From Biscogniauxia marginata (lineage: Eukaryota; Ascomycota; Sordariomycetes; Xylariales; Xylariaceae): DNA of 64,000 bases. Numbering within the stretch: the first letter of the stretch is position 1; each line of letters starts with the position of its first letter. This document shows positions 60,140-64,000 of this stretch, in pieces. Where the stretch lies: assembly GCA_022695795.1 (NCBI GenBank), contig MU404082.1:1-64000 (forward strand), read 5' to 3'. The notes under the pieces were generated by a model. It was not told where the DNA came from and made no database searches. It saw only the letters and a list, made by a program, of their open reading frames with translations. Position numbers and translations under genes: made by a program.

Positions 60140-61895
60140 TCAGATACCCGTATTTAAATCATCCCTGTCCTCGTCCGTTTCCGTTTCCACCGAAGCGACA
60201 GCATCTACCAACGCATTGTTTTCATACCCCCTCATACCTTCCAACGACTTGCCCCTTCTCCTAACCTCGTTGAGTGAGAATGCGCCAGCCATATCGCTCT
60301 GTTCGCCGTCGCCATGGGACAGACTATCGGCAACGGCGCCAAGAACAGTCCAGCTCAACCTTTTGGTATTTGCTCGTGTCCTCGATCCGATGTGGCTCAC
60401 ACTCTGCGCCAGTGCCGCGAGCTCCCGCATTTCACTCACCTCGCGGTCGATCCGGCACACTTGACCAAGCACGCCCGCCCGTGGATCGCCGCCGGGGAAC
60501 AGGGCGTCGAGGTAGTCCTCGAGCGTGTAGCTGCGACCCCGTGGGAGTAGACGCGACTTAGACCAGCCTGAAACCCTGCTACTCCGGATTGTATACACTG
60601 CGCACAATCGCAAAGTTAGCAGCCATCTTTAGTAAAAAGAGACGTCTAGGAAATATTCAAGGCAATAAGGAACTTGGGAGTCCTGAAGCTAACAGGCTAT
60701 CTCAAATGACAATTTTCTACACATCCAGAGGGCAATGGGGGTAAGATACTTCAGAAAAGGAGAACAACATACGACTACCTACGAAGCGGCCTTCGAGCCT
60801 ATGGCGAACACCGAGAAAGACACCAATCTGCGCGAAAGGATCGTCCTCAAACGCGAAATGGGTGATAGTAGGGTACCCTGGATTGTCACGCGAGTCGTTC
60901 TGCTGAAGCGCTCCAAGCGGTATTGTCATCTCGGCCGCCGCCGCCCCGAAGGTGAATACTTGCAGTTTGCCCAGCAGGTCTCCAGAAGGCAGGTCGGCGC
61001 AGAGGCGCGAGAGCACCCAAGCGGTGTCGAGCGCGCCCGTGTTGTGCGCGATGATGCGTACGCCGCTCGTCCGCGTCCTCAGCAACTGCGCGCGAACAGC
61101 TCTGTAGAGTGCCGCGGACCTGGCCGTGGGGACCTGGACGGTGCGCTGAACTAATACAACGGCTATATCGAGCGGCAGGCCAAGTCTGTACGGGATAAAT
61201 ACGTGCATGTCGTGCCCGAAGAGGTTTGCTAGCCTCGGGATGGACGTCTGGCGCGTCTCTTCCGCGTCTAGATCCGTGCCCCCCACGACGATCCAGTACC
61301 AGCGCTGGTGATCTTGGCCATCGAGGTGGTTTCTATTTTTAGTCCCCTCGTTGGCGCAGGTGAACATATGCTGCTGGTCCTTATTGAGACGTAGCACAAG
61401 AAGCCAGATCAGTGCTACCTCTAGGCCTAGACAAGGTAGGAAGATGAGTCCGGGCACTGCGAGCCACAGAACCGGGCCAGTCACCAGCAACTGCAGCTCA
61501 AGAACGGATATGGCAATATAGAGCACCACCCTCCGTACTGCCTCACACCATCCCAGTGTGTAGATGTGCCGGGCCGTCGATGCTGCGAAGGCGGAAAGCA
61601 GCGGCCGGACAGCAGCGGCGACACGGGGCGCATCTGCCCTGAATAGAGTAAGGGCAGGCTGTTGGTGTGTCAGTGGTGTGGTCCCCAGGGCGCCATCGTT
61701 GAGTGGCAAGGTGTAGCTCAGGGACATTGCGGCCGTTTGGTTGCCTGGTTGTACGTGGAGTGGTTTAACTGACATGACGATGCCGGGGACATGGCAACTA
61801 AGACAGAGGGCGTCCACTTTGTTCAACAGAAGATCAACGAACAAGAAGCTTGTATCGGAGAAACGCAACCGATTCCACAGAAGGCAATATGACAC
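60140..61895 (-). CDS. Alpha/beta-hydrolase-like membrane protein with degenerate nucleophile elbow
   Basis: Two exons (61895-60779, 60597-60140) across a 181-bp intron give 524 aa; the junction is in phase and joins GRFV to VYTIRSSRV. It resembles a fungal family related to DUF676-type lipases. After a polar N terminus lie two adjacent hydrophobic spans (VVLYIAISVLELQLLVTG; LAVPGLIFLPCLGLEVAL). The globular part shows WYWIVVGGTDLD, IIAHNTGALDTAWVLSRLCADLPS, LQVFTFGAAAAEM and HFAFEDDPFAQIGVF. The position of the catalytic Ser elbow (GxSxG) reads AHNTGA, without a Ser, so classical lipase activity is doubtful. Exon 2 adds SYTLEDYLDALFPGGD and a hydrophilic tail. The start is uncertain: ATGs at 61895 (used) and 61775 both fit; the shorter form has 484 aa. 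Confidence 0.75.
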
Positions 61896-63507
61896 GAGAA
61901 CGAACAGTGAAGTAAAGAATCATGGTTTAGCCCTTGCCATTGTGATGGGTTGTGGTGGGTTGTGCGCACTCGCGCGTTCACATTCCAGTGTAAGTGTCAA
62001 CATGTCCATGTTTCAAGTTTCACCAAGATCACAGCAATGACTAGCTTGTGATCTTTCGAGTTAGATTTGTGAGACATGTAATTTTCACGCCCCTCCTTTT
62101 TTCCCTCGGCGAGTGCTTCATCAGGGAAAACACACGATAGAGAATCTCGATTATGTACGCGTCGGGTTCGACCGGCCGTTCAGGTCAGAGTTCATATAAA
62201 CTATAAAATTATGGGCTGGCAGAACAAATCGTGAGAAGCAACGTAGGACGGGTTACGGAAAGCATTCGATCCGTCACGATCCAAACGGAAATTGACATCC
62301 ACGATACTCAGGACTTCGGGAGATCGGGTGACGAAGGGGATCTAAGCCTTGGGGGTGGTTGATACCCTTTAGGCGGTCGAAGGTTCTAGGAGAGATGCAA
62401 CCCCAGAGTGACGACATGAAGAGATATGAAACTGGCCAGCTTGTATAAACACCACAGTTGGTGTCCCCATCTCTGCTAACACTGGCTCGAGTGGTGCTAC
62501 GTCGTCCGACCCGGAATTCTTCACCAACGAATAGCATCGCCAGCTGCTGCATGGTCGTACGGATAGCAGCGGAGTAATAAAAGATGAGAGAGAAAAATCA
62601 ATTAATGGAGTGTAATAATGACGGTTACTATAGAAAGGCAATGATACTTATCCTTAGCTCATTTTACCTGGTCTGGTTGTAAAACCCGGTGTACATGTAT
62701 TGGCTGTCTCGTCTTGGCGCTGTCCGTTGATTTTAGCCTACGGTTGATGTGCCTCCAGGGCTTTATTCTGGGGAACCCAGCGTGCTGATCTCGCTTCCGA
62801 ACCATCCTTCTGGGGTGGGAACCCCCTGGAGATCTCTAAAATTAGCATATGCCATCAGTAGCGATGCCCCGCAACCCCTTTTCATCATGAACATTACATT
62901 GAAGTATGTAACCTCGTCAATGTTTTTTTATTTTTTTTGGAAAGGATAACATGCAGGTACGTGCTGAGGTCAGTGCCAAGGCGTTAGTAGGTATATTATT
63001 GTTAGTGACACGTGTAAATAACTGTACATAATTGAAATGTATCCCTATGTGGTATGTATAAGTGAATGCATGTTCAGGTGTCAGTGGGAGAGAGAAAAAA
63101 AAGGGGCAGGGGGGGAAATATACGTGGTGTGGATTCTAATGTAAGTGTAAGTAGGTACTTCATTCACATGTATGCGCATGTGCATGTGTTGCCTTCCCAA
63201 ATCATACCATCATAACGCGACTAAGAGGAAAAAAGAGTAAAAGAAGGTAGGAGTGAATTACCCCTTAGGTAAGATCTAGATCATTAATTGGTATCTACTT
63301 CATCTGAAGTCGATGATAAAATCTCCGCCTCCCTCGCCCCAAATCTATTTATTTCACGTTCCCCATCCACCTCAAACCTGACATCTCCAACCCACCACAA
63401 TAACTACATCGCCTTTCTACCTATCTCTTCTCATCCAACAAAAGGAAGAATCAGCAACTCCGTCTTTAGCTCAAGTTCAAGCCTACCTATCCATAAAATC
63501 CTACACA
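61896..63507. other. Intergenic region, no gene supported
   Basis: Unassigned, with overlapping short ORFs (62274-62641 -, 62749-62949 +). A B-box-like GGGTTCGACC occurs at about 62164 without a tRNA fold. The final 200 bp (C/T/A-rich) are the promoter and leader of the secreted-protein gene. Confidence 0.5.
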
Positions 63508-64000
63508 ATGAAGTGGATTATCAACATTCTCTCCGTCGGCCTCATCGCCACATCAGTCTCCGCTGCTCCTCTCGAGCGTCGGCAGGATGATGATGGCGGC
63601 ATAGAGCTTTTCCAACTCAAGATTACGTCGTAAGATCTTCTGCATCTCGGCTTCCCTATCCCCAGTTTCTGACGAACACCCCTAGTAAAAATGGAGACCT
63701 AGACGGCAAATACCTAGCTATGAACGGGGGTGACCTAGGCATCTTCTCCGGAGACGACGTCTCTCCTGTCAAGGTATACCAGACGGATAGCGACAAGGAA
63801 GGCTTGAAAGAACTCCACACCTACCCTGTCGGCATTGTCGACCACTCTCTCGGCCTGAAAGGCCCTCCTGGTCTTCTGACCTTTGTCGACATGATCAGCC
63901 CTGGTAGCGCCGACCCTAGTGAGGGTGAAATCGCCATCTGGGACACCTTCCGCATGGCTGAGGGCAAGGTCACCAACAACGACGAGGGCGAGTGGCTTGC
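63508..64000 (+). CDS. Secreted protein, unknown family, 3' end beyond window
   Basis: Partial gene, open at the window edge. Exon 1 (63508-63629) and exon 2 (63686 to the edge) join across a 56-bp intron with a CTAG acceptor. Residues 1-20 are a signal peptide (MKWIINILSVGLIATSVSAA), followed by a likely Kex2-type dibasic step (LERR) and an acidic QDDDGG segment. The visible mature part contains LKITS, DGKYLAMNGGDLGIFSGDD, and YPVGIVDHSLGLKGPPGLLTF. It is cysteine-free over the visible length, so it does not look like a classic effector or hydrophobin. Related fungal secreted proteins of unknown function have this look, but I cannot name the family. Confidence 0.78.

Noticed and set aside
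60084..60561. Plus-strand ORFs of 78-126 codons
   Set aside because: Antisense to the second exon of the hydrolase-like gene, which continues a conserved protein through a valid splice junction.
62150..62200. B-box-like GGGTTCGACC
   Set aside because: No cloverleaf fold and no A-box at the right distance.

Overview
The window looks like nuclear DNA of a filamentous ascomycete (Pezizomycotina, most likely a Sordariomycete). The evidence is short GT-AG introns (51-181 bp, mostly near 60 bp, many with GTAAGT or GTATGT donors), a fungal-type phytochrome, a Zn2Cys6 regulator, an HP1 protein with chromo and chromo-shadow domains, a glutamic (G1) peptidase and AT-rich gene-poor stretches that look like decayed repeats. 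No bacterial, viral or organellar segment is evident. All gene models come from reading frames and splice-site fitting by eye; there is no transcript evidence.

Left part (about 1-27.6 kb), regulatory and chromatin genes with long, GC-balanced intergenic DNA: a Q-rich Zn2Cys6 factor with an Rgt1-like DNA-binding region (2085-4896, -), a SET-domain protein (8129-8981, -), a complete fungal phytochrome hybrid histidine kinase (12626-17276, +), a 53-residue single-pass membrane microprotein (19612-19773, -), an HP1 heterochromatin protein in six exons (21359-22522, -) and a polyQ/zinc-finger protein of unknown function (25583-27606, +). Intergenic DNA here is crowded with TACCTA/TAGGTA words and homopolymer tracts.

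Middle part (about 27.6-54 kb), an accessory-looking landscape of AT-rich DNA with isolated enzymes: a secreted eqolisin-type glutamic peptidase (30774-31885, +), a GNA-type mannose-binding lectin (34336-34776, +), a GFA/CENP-V-fold zinc protein (37840-38415, +), an isocitrate lyase/PEP mutase superfamily enzyme (41015-42482, -), a DUF1275 membrane protein (46341-47292, +), an AN1-zinc-finger/APH-kinase fusion (49181-50657, +) and an intronless GH43 beta-xylosidase (51529-53139, +). A diverged repeat pair near 36.6/37.2 kb and a possible Ty1/copia RNase H relic near 47.6 kb suggest old transposon debris.

Right part (54-64 kb): an intron-containing tRNA, best read as Ile(UAU) (54200-54305, +), a fungal transcription-factor-domain protein without a zinc cluster (55841-57568, -), a membrane protein (58475-59176, -), an alpha/beta-hydrolase-like membrane protein with a degenerate nucleophile elbow (60140-61895, -) and the 5' part of a secreted protein cut by the window end (63508-64000, +). 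I see no convincing biosynthetic cluster or operon-like system. The most unusual items are the AN1-kinase fusion, the small membrane protein, the degenerate hydrolase and the TACCTA-rich intergenic DNA.
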